Positions 36,158-45,485 of a stretch of 64,000 nt of DNA are shown piece by piece; the stretch's first letter is position 1, and every line of letters begins with the position of its first letter. The notes below the pieces were generated by a model, which saw only the letters and a program-made list of their open reading frames with translations, was not told the DNA's origin and did not search any database. The position numbers and the translations under genes were made by a program. Source of the DNA: Pseudidiomarina aquimaris (lineage in GTDB: Bacteria; Pseudomonadota; Gammaproteobacteria; Enterobacterales; Alteromonadaceae); the NCBI RefSeq assembly GCF_003987395.1, contig NZ_PIPT01000005.1, positions 62,001 to 126,000 of the forward strand, written 5' to 3'.

Positions 36158-38263
36158 ATGGTTACGCCTGTACAAATACGTCCGAAAGCCGATGAAATAT
36201 ACTTAGACTGCAATGCCACGACACCCGTGTTGCCGCAAATTGCGCAGGCGGTGTCGCACACCATGGAGCAGGTGTTTGGTAACCCCAGCAGTAGCCATAT
36301 CACCGGTTTGCAGGCGCGCTATATCCTCGACAATGCCCGCCGCTTAGGGCGTGAGGTGATCGGTGCACCGCGTGGGCACTTAGTGTTTACCAGCGGCGCC
36401 ACCGAGGGCATTCAAACAGCCGTCGTTTCGGCTCTGAGCTATGCCAAACAACAGGGCGCAACTAAGGGCAAATGGCTGCTATACGGCGCCACTGAGCACA
36501 AAGCGGTACCGCAGGCCTTGGCCCATTGGAACACCTTATTGGGCATTGAGGCGGAGCTCAAAGCCATCCCTGTTGATAAAAATGGTTTACTCGATCTCGA
36601 CTTTATCGAGTCACATGTGGCTGATGCTTTGATGATCTGCACCATGGCCGTTAACAACGAAACCGGGGTGCGCCAAGATCTGCCGAAGCTTGAGCAAGTG
36701 ATTCGAGGCCAAGCACCACAAGTGTCGTGGATGGTTGATTGCGTGCAAATGCTTGGCAAAGGCGACCTGCAGTTAGCGCAAACAACGATTGATTATGCTC
36801 CTTTCAGTGGGCATAAGCTCTACGGGCCTAAAGGTATTGGCTTCCTGTATGTGCGGGAGCTGCGGCCGTTCACACCATTGATTATTGGTGGTGGGCAAGA
36901 ACAAGGCCTGCGCTCAGGTACTGAAAACCTGCCGGGTATTGCGGCTTTGCATACGTTGTTTGAGCTGTTACTCGACCGCGAACAACAGGTATTTAAGCCG
37001 GTTAGTACTCTACAAAGCTATCGCGAACAATTGCTTGCGGCGCTGCGCGAGGCGTTTCCATCGCTCGAACTGAACCACGCGCTTGAGTACTCGGTCCCGA
37101 CCACTCTCAATTTTTCAGTGCGTGGTGTGCCGTCACGCGACATCATGGATGTTTTTGACGCCGCTAATATTCGCGTGAGTTCAGGTTCTGCCTGTAGCTC
37201 CAAAGTCACCCGCAGCTTTGTTTTAGATGCCATGGGCTTAGCAGATTGGCGCTCGCAGTCCGCAGTCCGTTTATCCTTTGGTCCGGCGACGGAACAAGCA
37301 GTTATTGATGCCGCCTGCAAACGTATTAAAGAGGCAGCCTTAGCGTTACGTCAGTCGTGCTTATTGGTAAGCGATACCAACGAAGACTTCGATAGCGAAC
37401 TCGATGGTGTCGTGCAACTGCGTTTTGATGCGCAGTGCTGCTACCTGATTATTGATCGACAAGCGCGCGAACTAGCGGTCATTGATCCGATCCCGCAGCT
37501 TGCGGAGCGTATCGAAAAACTGGTTGAATGTCAGCATTACCGCGTCAAAGCGGTGGTGACGACGGAGCAACAGACGAAACAAAGCCCAGCCGCGATGTTG
37601 GCACAAATTATCTGTGCCAGCGGTTGTGATGCCGAGCGTGACAATGTTGGTTGGCCTTTGCATGCCCAAGCAGATTGCCAAGCGCCCTATGGCTGTGAAG
37701 TTCCGACCACAGGATGTTTATTGGTCGGGAATCGACGTTTGTATCGAGTTGGCAGTCGGCAACCGATCTATTTGTTAAGTTCGCCGATTGCACCTGAGCA
37801 ACAAGCGCACGTTGATTTTGCTTTTATTGGCGAACAAGCAGCCCCAGAGTTACTCGCTCAAGCAGTAAGTGAGCAGACGTTATTATGCGGTAAGTGGGAT
37901 GAGAACTTTGCCATTGCGGAACAACTCGCCGAGCTAAACAATGAGTCTTGTGGTTGCGAGCTGGTCGATATTGCCCCTGAAGAGCAGCAGTCGTGGCTGA
38001 GCCGACCCGAAACCTTGGTTGTTGATGTGCGGGAGCAGCAGGAACATCAAGTGACACCGCTTGAACTTCCTGCGCAAGTAATAAGTGTACCACTTACGCG
38101 GCTCATTCAGTTCATCTATGACCATCGTGAGGATTATGCCCAGCGCCCTATCGTTTGTCTCTGTCGTTCGGGCCACCGCAGTGCGGTAGCGGCAAAAGTC
38201 TTGAGCCGCTTTGGCTTTTGTAATGTCAGCCACCTTAGCGGCGGCCTGACTCTGTTGAGTTAA
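36158..38263 (+). CDS. Three-domain sulfur-transfer fusion: NifS-like desulfurase, degenerate MBL-like region, rhodanese
   Basis: 701 aa. Residues 14-400 form a class V aminotransferase of the cysteine desulfurase group: His114 (TEHK), Asp194, Schiff-base Lys220 (SGHKLYGPKG) and mobile-loop Cys346 (SSGSACSSK). Residues about 415-600 recall a persulfide-dioxygenase-type metallo-beta-lactamase (CYLIIDRQARELAVIDPI), but the HxHxDH zinc motif is replaced by TTEQQTKQS (468-476). Cysteines are frequent here (427, 428, 487, 490, 507, 513, 520, 577, 598, 600). Residues 615-701 are a rhodanese with active Cys669 in CLCRSGHRS. Probably passes sulfur from cysteine to the rhodanese; acceptor unknown. Follows nqrM by 75 bp. 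Start ATG 36158; GTG 36146 is possible. Confidence 0.82.
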   Translation: MVTPVQIRPKADEIYLDCNATTPVLPQIAQAVSHTMEQVFGNPSSSHITGLQARYILDNARRLGREVIGAPRGHLVFTSGATEGIQTAVVSALSYAKQQGATKGKWLLYGATEHKAVPQALAHWNTLLGIEAELKAIPVDKNGLLDLDFIESHVADALMICTMAVNNETGVRQDLPKLEQVIRGQAPQVSWMVDCVQMLGKGDLQLAQTTIDYAPFSGHKLYGPKGIGFLYVRELRPFTPLIIGGGQEQGLRSGTENLPGIAALHTLFELLLDREQQVFKPVSTLQSYREQLLAALREAFPSLELNHALEYSVPTTLNFSVRGVPSRDIMDVFDAANIRVSSGSACSSKVTRSFVLDAMGLADWRSQSAVRLSFGPATEQAVIDAACKRIKEAALALRQSCLLVSDTNEDFDSELDGVVQLRFDAQCCYLIIDRQARELAVIDPIPQLAERIEKLVECQHYRVKAVVTTEQQTKQSPAAMLAQIICASGCDAERDNVGWPLHAQADCQAPYGCEVPTTGCLLVGNRRLYRVGSRQPIYLLSSPIAPEQQAHVDFAFIGEQAAPELLAQAVSEQTLLCGKWDENFAIAEQLAELNNESCGCELVDIAPEEQQSWLSRPETLVVDVREQQEHQVTPLELPAQVISVPLTRLIQFIYDHREDYAQRPIVCLCRSGHRSAVAAKVLSRFGFCNVSHLSGGLTLLS

Positions 38264-38271
38264 CGCGTCGG

Positions 38272-39270
38272 TTATTCTTGTGGCACGTCTCGTGGGATAA
38301 CGAAACGTGCCGCATAACCGTCTTTGCCAATCAAAAAGCACGCTTGCGAGTTACAGGTGCTGTTCCAAATATTCTTCTCACTGATTAGTTGCCAAGCATC
38401 GCTTTCATGCGTGGGTAGGTAAGCCGCACCGTCGGGGTTACTGACGATGAGCCCTCCGGACGACGTCACTGTTAAGCTATATAACGCCCCTTCCAGTGGC
38501 GGTTCTGCGAGTGGTGTGAAGTCATCATTACGATACTCGAGGATGCGCGGGCGTCGCTCTGGGTGATTAAGATCGCCGCCAACCATCAGCACATGCTTTT
38601 CAGAGAAGGGCCAGACGCTCGCGATGCCGGCGCTTGGGCCCGCCACCATGGGCGTATCGATGGCTTTAAAACGGATGCCAAAGCTGCGTTTGATCAGCAG
38701 CCGCGCAGTGGTGGCATTGGCTGTGCCCATGGCCCAGATGGCGTTGTTGAAACGAACGCAACCGCCACTCGCAGCTAAGCCGCCTTCGCCACCTTGCGGC
38801 GGACTACCGATCGCATTGCGAGAGGGTAACCAATTACGGCCATCAGGGCTACGGACGAGGTCCCATTGTCCATCAATGCTGTCGCCATAGACCCAAATTT
38901 CGTTTGAGGAAGGCGATACGTCCAGACAGTTCAGGAACTGATTACCACCTGCACGGAAACTGAGTTGCCAGTCACGTCCGCCATTACTGGTGTAGTAGAT
39001 ACGGGAATCACCGTTATTGCCGATGCTGAGCGCATAGGCATGGCGGTCATCAAGTGCTTCGATATCACGAAACTGCAGATCATTAGACGTCGGCTGGCTG
39101 TATTGCCATGTTGTGCCGCCATCGGTACTGCGCGCAATGGTCGCTTTACTGCCACTCAGCCAGACCACATCTGGGCTGGGACTGCTCACCCCTACCCAGT
39201 TCACATCAGGACGCGTGGCTAATACCTGAACATCAATCGCTATCGCGAATAAAGCACTACTGACGAGCAT
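38272..39270 (-). CDS. BNR/Asp-box repeat beta-propeller protein, exported
   Basis: 332 aa with a short N-terminal hydrophobic segment that may be a signal peptide. Three Asp-box motifs are clear (STDGGTTW, TSNGGRDW, SPDGRNW), as in sialidase-like and Ycf48-like propellers. No sialidase catalytic Arg triad could be placed, so an enzymatic role is not claimed. Converges with the sulfur-transfer fusion, 8 bp between stops, and has copA upstream on the same strand. Confidence 0.75.
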   Translation of the reverse strand: MLVSSALFAIAIDVQVLATRPDVNWVGVSSPSPDVVWLSGSKATIARSTDGGTTWQYSQPTSNDLQFRDIEALDDRHAYALSIGNNGDSRIYYTSNGGRDWQLSFRAGGNQFLNCLDVSPSSNEIWVYGDSIDGQWDLVRSPDGRNWLPSRNAIGSPPQGGEGGLAASGGCVRFNNAIWAMGTANATTARLLIKRSFGIRFKAIDTPMVAGPSAGIASVWPFSEKHVLMVGGDLNHPERRPRILEYRNDDFTPLAEPPLEGALYSLTVTSSGGLIVSNPDGAAYLPTHESDAWQLISEKNIWNSTCNSQACFLIGKDGYAARFVIPRDVPQE

Positions 39271-39333
39271 AGGTTTCCCATTTTATTGAAGTCTTATTGC
39301 TACGATAAACTAACCTATCGCCGACCACAACGC

Positions 39334-41577
39334 TTATCGGTCGCTGAGTTTTACCCGCTGTAAGCGTAACGCATTCAGCACCACCGATACTGAACTCAGC
39401 GCCATTGCGCCGCCAGCCAGCCATGGAGCAAGTAGCCCCGAGGCGGCAATAGGAATCCCTACGACGTTATACGCAAAAGCCCAAAATAAGTTCTGTCGGA
39501 TATTTCGCACCGTCAGGCGGCTCATTTCGAGTGCTTGGGCGATACCGTTTAAATCGGCGCGCATCAGGGCAATATCGGCGGCTTCAATCGCAACATCAGT
39601 CCCAGTCCCCATGGCTATCCCAATATCGGCGACCGCGAGGGCAGGGGCATCGTTAATACCATCGCCCACCATGGCAACAGTCGTGCCTTTTGCTTGAAGT
39701 TGCTTTACATGATCAGCCTTGTCTTCTGGGAGCACTTCGGCTATCACATCGTCGAGACCAAGCTCCTTGGCAATCGCCGCTGCTGTTTTGTTGTTATCGC
39801 CGGTTAACATAAGCAGGCGCAAGCCTCGCGTTCGAAGCGTTTTTAGGGCGTGCTTACTGGTATCGCGGACTGTATCGGCAACCGCAACATAAGCGACTAA
39901 CTCGTTAGCAATGGCAATTGCCATTGCTGTTTTTCCTTGCTCTTGTAACTCACTGAGCTTTTGTTCTGCGTTTTCGTTGACAACGACCTCATGCTCGCGC
40001 AATAAGCGGAGGCTTCCCACCATCACTTTGAAACTTTCGTTGTGGTAGCTTAACGATGCACTCACGCCTTTGCCTTTGTGTGCCTGAAATTGGCGTACTT
40101 CTGGTCGCTCGTCAGGGCTATCGTCAGCGTTAAGGTGAGCATCGAGTCCTTTCACAATGGCTTGGGCCAGTGGGTGTTCCGATTGCTTTTCGAGTGCTTG
40201 CACAAGGCTTGCCACGGTCGCTTGTGATAGCGCCTGACTTAATAACGAGAAATTTGTTAGTTTTGGCTTCCCTTCGGTCAAGGTCCCAGTTTTATCAAAG
40301 ACAATAGTATCAATGGCTTGGGTGCGTTCGAGGATCTCACTTCGTTTGAACAAAATGCCTGCTTGTGCTGCGCGGCCCGAGCCCGCCATGATTGAGGTTG
40401 GCGTGGCAAGACCTAGCGCACATGGACAGGCGATAACGAGGACGGCTACCGTAGCTTCAAAGGCTGCACGCCAGTCGCCAGGAGCGAGAAACACGATCCA
40501 TATGAGCATGGTAAGCGCGGCAATGACTAGTACGGCGGGTACGAAGATGCTCGCCACGCGGTCGGCCAAACGCTGAATTGGCGCTTTCGAGTTTTGCGCT
40601 TGTTCGACGACGCGGATGATTTTCGCCAACGCGGTTTGCGCACCGACTTGTTGTACTTCGACACGAACAAAACCGGTGGTGTTGAAGGTGCCGCCCATAA
40701 CGTTATCACCTTGGTGTTTAGCCACGGGCATACTTTCGCCGGTCAACATCGACTCGTCGATGGCGGATTCGCCACTCAGAACTTTACCGTCCGTTGGCAC
40801 TGCTTGCCCAGGGCGCACCTGTATGATGTCACCGACCTTTAGCTCGCTGACTGCAACTTCCTCAGTATCACCGTTTTCAAGTTCGCGCAGGGCTTTTTCG
40901 GGCTGAAGTTGCAAGAGCTTTTGGATGGCACTCGAGGAACGTCCTTTCGCCCGTGCCTCAAACCATTTGCCCAATAGAATCAGCGTAATGAGTACCGCAC
41001 TGGTTTCGAAGTATAAACCTTCGTGAGGGTGATAATCCGGTGCGAACCACGCTAAGTAGATGCTGTAGAAGTAGGCTGCAGAGGTGCCTAAGGCAACCAG
41101 CACGTCCATATTGGCCGCGCCATTGCGCAGTGCATGGTAGCTGCCACGATAGAACTGCCAGCCCATAATAAATTGCACCGGCGTCGCTAAAAGCAGTTGT
41201 AACCAAGGATTCATGAGTAGGTCCGGCACTGGAATGCCTGAGGTCCAGCTAAAGTGACCGAACATGGTGTAGAGCAGGGGCAGTGACAAAATAGCAGCGG
41301 CGATAAACTTAACCAGCTGCTTTTGCTGCGCAGCGTCACGCGGATCGCTCTGGTCACTCTCATGATCAAGAAGTTCAGCATGGTAGCCGGCATCTTTTAC
41401 TGCGGCTAGCAACTGCGCTGTTTTTAAATTATTCCCTTCGACCGCGGCGACCTCAGAGGCAAAGTTAACGTTGACGCTTTGCACACCGTCACAGCTTTGC
41501 AGCGCGCGTTCGATGCTTTTCGCACAGCCAGCGCAGCTCATACCCGAGAGTTGTAATTGAATGACGTCGTTTGCCAT
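39334..41577 (-). CDS. copA: Cu+-exporting P1B-type ATPase CopA
   Basis: 747 aa. One N-terminal HMA domain with GMSCAGC (Cys15, Cys18), eight membrane helices, CPC at 384-386 in the transport site, phosphorylated Asp428 in DKTGT, LTGES in the actuator domain, GDGINDAPAL in the hinge, and the C-terminal NVVGIPIAASGLL / MALSSVSVVLNALRL pattern of Cu+ pumps. Expels cytoplasmic Cu+. GGAGG precedes its ATG; csoR lies 19 bp upstream in one operon. Confidence 0.96.
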   Translation of the reverse strand: MANDVIQLQLSGMSCAGCAKSIERALQSCDGVQSVNVNFASEVAAVEGNNLKTAQLLAAVKDAGYHAELLDHESDQSDPRDAAQQKQLVKFIAAAILSLPLLYTMFGHFSWTSGIPVPDLLMNPWLQLLLATPVQFIMGWQFYRGSYHALRNGAANMDVLVALGTSAAYFYSIYLAWFAPDYHPHEGLYFETSAVLITLILLGKWFEARAKGRSSSAIQKLLQLQPEKALRELENGDTEEVAVSELKVGDIIQVRPGQAVPTDGKVLSGESAIDESMLTGESMPVAKHQGDNVMGGTFNTTGFVRVEVQQVGAQTALAKIIRVVEQAQNSKAPIQRLADRVASIFVPAVLVIAALTMLIWIVFLAPGDWRAAFEATVAVLVIACPCALGLATPTSIMAGSGRAAQAGILFKRSEILERTQAIDTIVFDKTGTLTEGKPKLTNFSLLSQALSQATVASLVQALEKQSEHPLAQAIVKGLDAHLNADDSPDERPEVRQFQAHKGKGVSASLSYHNESFKVMVGSLRLLREHEVVVNENAEQKLSELQEQGKTAMAIAIANELVAYVAVADTVRDTSKHALKTLRTRGLRLLMLTGDNNKTAAAIAKELGLDDVIAEVLPEDKADHVKQLQAKGTTVAMVGDGINDAPALAVADIGIAMGTGTDVAIEAADIALMRADLNGIAQALEMSRLTVRNIRQNLFWAFAYNVVGIPIAASGLLAPWLAGGAMALSSVSVVLNALRLQRVKLSDR

Positions 41578-41596
41578 GTTGCCTCCGTTCTCGTGC

Positions 41597-41884
41597 TTAG
41601 CGTTTTAACAAGCGTTCGATGGTGGTATCAAGTTCAGCTAACACACTGTCATCGCCACTACGTAAACGGGCCTTGACGCAGCTGTGCATGTGTTGGCTGA
41701 GGAGTTTTTTCGCAACTCCGTTGAGAGCAGCCTGTACCGAGGCCACCTGCATTAAGACGTCGTCACAATAGACATCTTCTTCGACCATACGCTGCAGTCC
41801 GCGCACCTGTCCTTCGATGCGACTGAGACGCTGGCTAAGGTTTTTCTTTAATGCGTCGGGATGGGGGGTAACTGTGGTTTTCAT
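41597..41884 (-). CDS. csoR: CsoR-type copper-sensing repressor
   Basis: 95 aa all-helical DUF156 protein. Cys40, His65 and Cys69 have the exact spacing of the Cu+ ligands of M. tuberculosis CsoR (36/61/65), which favours copper over formaldehyde (FrmR) or nickel (RcnR) sensing. Cu+ binding would release it from the operator in its own promoter and induce csoR-copA. ATG 41884 is used; a TTG at 41899 would add five residues. Confidence 0.9.
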   Translation of the reverse strand: MKTTVTPHPDALKKNLSQRLSRIEGQVRGLQRMVEEDVYCDDVLMQVASVQAALNGVAKKLLSQHMHSCVKARLRSGDDSVLAELDTTIERLLKR

Positions 41885-41925
41885 GGTTGGCGTTCCCAAA
41901 TTAACGATGGCTTACCTGTTTTAAG

Positions 41926-41951
41926 GTATACCCCCGTACCCTATGTGTCAA
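41926..41951 (-). promoter_or_regulatory. csoR-copA promoter with CsoR-type operator
   Basis: A consensus -35 TTGACA on the minus strand (41946-41951) is followed by GGGTACGGGGGTATAC (about 41926-41941), the G-tract/TAC pattern typical of CsoR-family operators, lying where the spacer and -10 must be. Confidence 0.55.
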
Positions 41952-41954
41952 GTT

Positions 41955-41980
41955 AAAAAAGCCGACCACAAGGGCCGGCT
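41955..41980 (-). terminator. Terminator of yciK
   Basis: Minus strand: 8-bp stem AGCCGGCC/GGTCGGCT (one G-T pair), loop CTTGT, then T6. It ends 4 bp before the csoR -35 box. Confidence 0.8.
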
Positions 41981-41991
41981 GAATCGAATCA

Positions 41992-42738
41992 TTACTGGGC
42001 GTCGAGCGACTGTCCGTTAACGTCGAGACTTTCGTCACTCATTAGATAAAGGTACGTCGGCATGATTTCTGCGGGAGTCTTTAGCTTACTGCGATCTTCT
42101 GCTGGATACGCGCGCGCCCGCATCGAAGTGCGTGTGGCACCCGGATTGATCACATTGATGCGCACGTTGCTGCCTTCGTATTCGTCGGCCATGACCTGCG
42201 CCAGACCTTCGGTGGCGAATTTACTCACGGAGTAGGGGCCCCAGAATGCGCGACCTTTACGCCCGACGCCGGATGAGGTGAAAACAATACTCGCATGTTC
42301 AGCCTTCTTAAGCGCTGGCATGAGAGCCTGGGTCATTAAGAATTGTGCCGTAACGTTGACTTGCATGAGGTCATGCCAATTGCCGTGGTCAATGTGCTCA
42401 AACGGCGATAGTACACCGAGCAAGCTGGCATTGTGCAACAAGCCGTCAAGGTGACCAAATTGCTCAAGAATGGTTGCACAGAGCCCTTGGTAGTGCGTAA
42501 AGGTTGCTCCCTTTAGGTCCAATGGCACGATGGCGGGCTCGGCACCGCCGGCAGCGAGGATCGCGTCGTAGACGCTTTCTAGTTTGCTCACCGTGCGGCC
42601 CAGCAAGATAACGGTTGCGCCTGCTTTAGCAAAGCTAAGCGCGGCCTCTTTACCAATGCCATCACCAGCACCTGTAACTAAGATCACTTTCCCTTTAAGG
42701 CTGTAGTCTGCTACGTTGTCGTTATGCAAATTGCTCAT
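41992..42738 (-). CDS. yciK: YciK-family short-chain dehydrogenase
   Basis: 248 aa classical SDR. TGAGDGIG cofactor loop, LHNAS (variant of NNAG), FTSSGVGRKGRAFWGPYSVSK with catalytic Ser, Tyr and Lys, and the NPGATRTSMR stretch characteristic for YciK. The substrate of E. coli YciK is not established. Single gene with its own terminator, divergent from the surface lipase. Confidence 0.9.
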   Translation of the reverse strand: MSNLHNDNVADYSLKGKVILVTGAGDGIGKEAALSFAKAGATVILLGRTVSKLESVYDAILAAGGAEPAIVPLDLKGATFTHYQGLCATILEQFGHLDGLLHNASLLGVLSPFEHIDHGNWHDLMQVNVTAQFLMTQALMPALKKAEHASIVFTSSGVGRKGRAFWGPYSVSKFATEGLAQVMADEYEGSNVRINVINPGATRTSMRARAYPAEDRSKLKTPAEIMPTYLYLMSDESLDVNGQSLDAQ

Positions 42739-42834
42739 TTTCGGCTTACACTACTCGTTAAATGAATGGTTAGCCTAAGTTTACTGGTTTTTGTCTAGAT
42801 TCTCAGCTCTTGCCAAGAAAATCTCGAAAAATAC

Positions 42835-42863
42835 TTTCAACTTGGGCCGCAGCGGTGTATAAA
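42835..42863 (+). promoter_or_regulatory. Possible promoter of the VolA-like lipase gene
   Basis: TATAAA (42858-42863) 17 bp after a weak TTTCAA (42835-42840), about 120 bp ahead of the start codon. Only the -10 is good. Confidence 0.35.
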
Positions 42864-42981
42864 ATTTTGTTAAGTGTGTCTCTTGTCCTACCAGTTATAA
42901 AAAGCGATGATAGGCAAGATAAACAAAAGCATCCGAAGGTGCTCAAAACATAACAACACGAACAAGGATTGGGGAAGCCTC

Positions 42982-45372
42982 ATGAAAAAACTCTTGCTTG
43001 CAACGGCGATTACCAGCGCCTTTACCCTAGCCGGTTGTGGCGGTGGAGACGAAGCGCCACAAAGCGAAACAGTCGATTACCAAATCAATGCGACGCGCGT
43101 TGTATTTGATCCAAGCAACGGCGAAGTGCCGGTGCCATCGAACATCCTCCTTAGTGGTAGTGCCGATGGTACGCTGAATATTCCAGTTGCTGACCCAACC
43201 GATAATGCGGATCCGCAGGTTGCTTTGAACGGTCTTGATGGCTGGGGAACACATTCAACCTTAACTTTCAGCTTCTCATTGCCTGAAGACGAAAACGGCA
43301 ACAAGATTGCCGTTGATGCAGCATCCCTTGAAGCTGCTGGCAGCGTACGCGTATTTGAAACCATCATGGGCGGTTCAGCAGTAAGCCCTGATTGTGCCGC
43401 AGCAAGCCCAGCGGCAACCTGTGCCGTTGCGGGCGAACTGACCCACGGCGTTGACTTTATTGTCCGTGCTACCGGCCCTGACGGTGTCGCCGTGATTCCG
43501 TTAAAGCCGTTAAAAGCGAAGACCGGTTATGCTGCAGTGCTTACCAGCAATATCCAAGATGAGTTGGGTCGCGACGTTCGCCCTTCACAGACGTATGGTT
43601 TGATGAAGCGTAACGCTGATACTGATCCAGTTTCAGGTGATGCGTCAGCACTAGGTCTGCAGCGTTTAATCAACAGTCACGAAGCTGCGCTTGACGCCTT
43701 CGGCGTAGACAAAGAAAGCATTCTTTACGTCTCAAGCTTCACCACTCAGTCAATTAATGACGTGTTCGGTGCAATCAAAGGCCTGATGACGCAGCAGTTT
43801 AGCGCTGGCCAAGGTCCTGCATTAATGTCACAACCTACCGGTATGACCGTAGGTGACGCGTTAGTTGCAGCGGGTCGCTTGCAAGCAAACCCACAAGACC
43901 CAGCGTACTTAGCAGCTTCTTCAGCGGTACTGTATCAAGGTCAGGTAACCCTGCCTTATTTCTTGCCAGTACCTACTGCAGAGAACCAGCAGGCACCGTT
44001 AAACGGCCGTTGGCAGGCAATGTGTGACAGCCCAGCTTCGATTTTAGGCGCTGTTGGTGCTGGTGCATTGCCAGCAGAAGCGATTGATCCGATGGCATTT
44101 GAAGATCCTTCACGCTTGCTACCGCCTTACAACTGTTATGATTTCCCTGGTATTGATAACGAACGTCACCTGACCAAGTACAACCCAGTACCGGCGGTAA
44201 CGACCAACGCGAACATTCCTGCCATCGTTACAGTTCCTGATGTGAACATGGCGAACATGGTTCGTGCAGCACAAGGTCTTGACCCACTTAGTGAACCTGC
44301 AAACGGTTGGCCAGTGGTGATCTTCCAGCACGGCATTACCGGTGAAAAGACGAATGCCTTTGGTATCGCGGGTACCTTAGCAGTGATGGGTTTCGCAACG
44401 GTCGCGATTGACCATCCATTGCATGGCGACCGTGGTTTCGGTCCGATTAATGCGACCACAGGAAGCCCTACGGCGTACATGAACTTGGCGAGCTTATTGA
44501 CCGCGCGTGATAACTTGCGTCAGTCAATTTCTGACTTACTTGGTCTGCGTCTGAGCCTGAACGCTGCGCAAGGTGCGCCGCTGAACGGTCAGAATGTATT
44601 CTTTGTCGGTCACTCGTTAGGTGCGATCGCAGGTACTGGTTTCACTGCGATGGCGAACGAACCGATGAGTGGTCAGTTAGCACCTGCTTCTGCGTTGTTT
44701 AATGTGAAAGCGAGTTCATTGATGGCGCCAGGCGCAAGTGTTGCAAACTTCTTGTTGGCCTCGAACGCCTTCGGCCCAGTCATCAAAGGTCAGTTGCTGT
44801 ACGCTGCGAACGCAGACTTTGCTGCAGCAGTTAATGCAGCTGCGCAACAAGCAGGTATTGCACCGACTTCACCGCAATTCCAAGGCTTATTGGTGCAGGT
44901 TTACACGCAATTCTGGGCTGGCTTGAGCGCGGCTGAACAAGCGCAAATCAATGGTGTGTTCGAACAGTTTGCCTTTGCCGCACAGTCGGTCATCGACTCA
45001 GCTGACCCGATTAACTATGCAGCGCAAGCGGTAGGTAATGACAGTCCTATTCACTTAATCGAAGTGATTGGTAACGGTGCCGAGTTCTTGCCTGACCAAG
45101 TGATTCCAAATGCAGTCGCTGGTAAACCATTGGCCGGTACTGAGCCTCTCATTACGGCGCTTGAATTACCAACCGTCACGCAGACAGTTGCCAGCACTGA
45201 CGGCACGCCAGTGTCAGGTGCGGTGCGCTTCATCGAAGGTAGTCACGGCTCCATCGTTGATCCGAGCGCTTCGGCTGCGGCAACTATGGAAATGCAACTG
45301 CAAGCTGCGGGCTGGTTCAGCACCAACGCAACAGCGATTCCAGTAACCAACACTGCAGTGATTCAGCAATAA
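42982..45372 (+). CDS. VolA/Pla-1/cef-family surface lipoprotein lipase
   Basis: 796 aa. Lipobox LAGC (Cys19) followed by GGGDE, then a large alpha/beta-hydrolase region: VVIFQHGITGEKTN as the oxyanion strand, AIDHPLHGDRG, and the nucleophile Ser545 in GHSLG; a late SHGS offers the His. VolA of Vibrio cholerae is a surface-exposed lysophospholipase that helps the cell feed on phosphatidylcholine; this is the likely role here. ATG 42982 with GGGGA upstream. An earlier in-frame ATG at 42907 would spoil the signal peptide. Confidence 0.88.
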   Translation: MKKLLLATAITSAFTLAGCGGGDEAPQSETVDYQINATRVVFDPSNGEVPVPSNILLSGSADGTLNIPVADPTDNADPQVALNGLDGWGTHSTLTFSFSLPEDENGNKIAVDAASLEAAGSVRVFETIMGGSAVSPDCAAASPAATCAVAGELTHGVDFIVRATGPDGVAVIPLKPLKAKTGYAAVLTSNIQDELGRDVRPSQTYGLMKRNADTDPVSGDASALGLQRLINSHEAALDAFGVDKESILYVSSFTTQSINDVFGAIKGLMTQQFSAGQGPALMSQPTGMTVGDALVAAGRLQANPQDPAYLAASSAVLYQGQVTLPYFLPVPTAENQQAPLNGRWQAMCDSPASILGAVGAGALPAEAIDPMAFEDPSRLLPPYNCYDFPGIDNERHLTKYNPVPAVTTNANIPAIVTVPDVNMANMVRAAQGLDPLSEPANGWPVVIFQHGITGEKTNAFGIAGTLAVMGFATVAIDHPLHGDRGFGPINATTGSPTAYMNLASLLTARDNLRQSISDLLGLRLSLNAAQGAPLNGQNVFFVGHSLGAIAGTGFTAMANEPMSGQLAPASALFNVKASSLMAPGASVANFLLASNAFGPVIKGQLLYAANADFAAAVNAAAQQAGIAPTSPQFQGLLVQVYTQFWAGLSAAEQAQINGVFEQFAFAAQSVIDSADPINYAAQAVGNDSPIHLIEVIGNGAEFLPDQVIPNAVAGKPLAGTEPLITALELPTVTQTVASTDGTPVSGAVRFIEGSHGSIVDPSASAAATMEMQLQAAGWFSTNATAIPVTNTAVIQQ

Positions 45373-45401
45373 GCTGTATACTCACTACAGATGAGTTTAA
45401 A

Positions 45402-45426
45402 AGGGCCGCTCGTCGGCCCTTTTTTA
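45402..45426 (+). terminator. Terminator of the VolA-like lipase gene
   Basis: 7-bp stem AGGGCCG/CGGCCCT, loop CTCGT, T7, 29 bp past the stop codon. Confidence 0.85.
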
Positions 45427-45485
45427 TTGCGTTCTTTAGCTAAGTGTGAGCTAAGAGCGGATTAAGAATACGACATGGGGAAACT

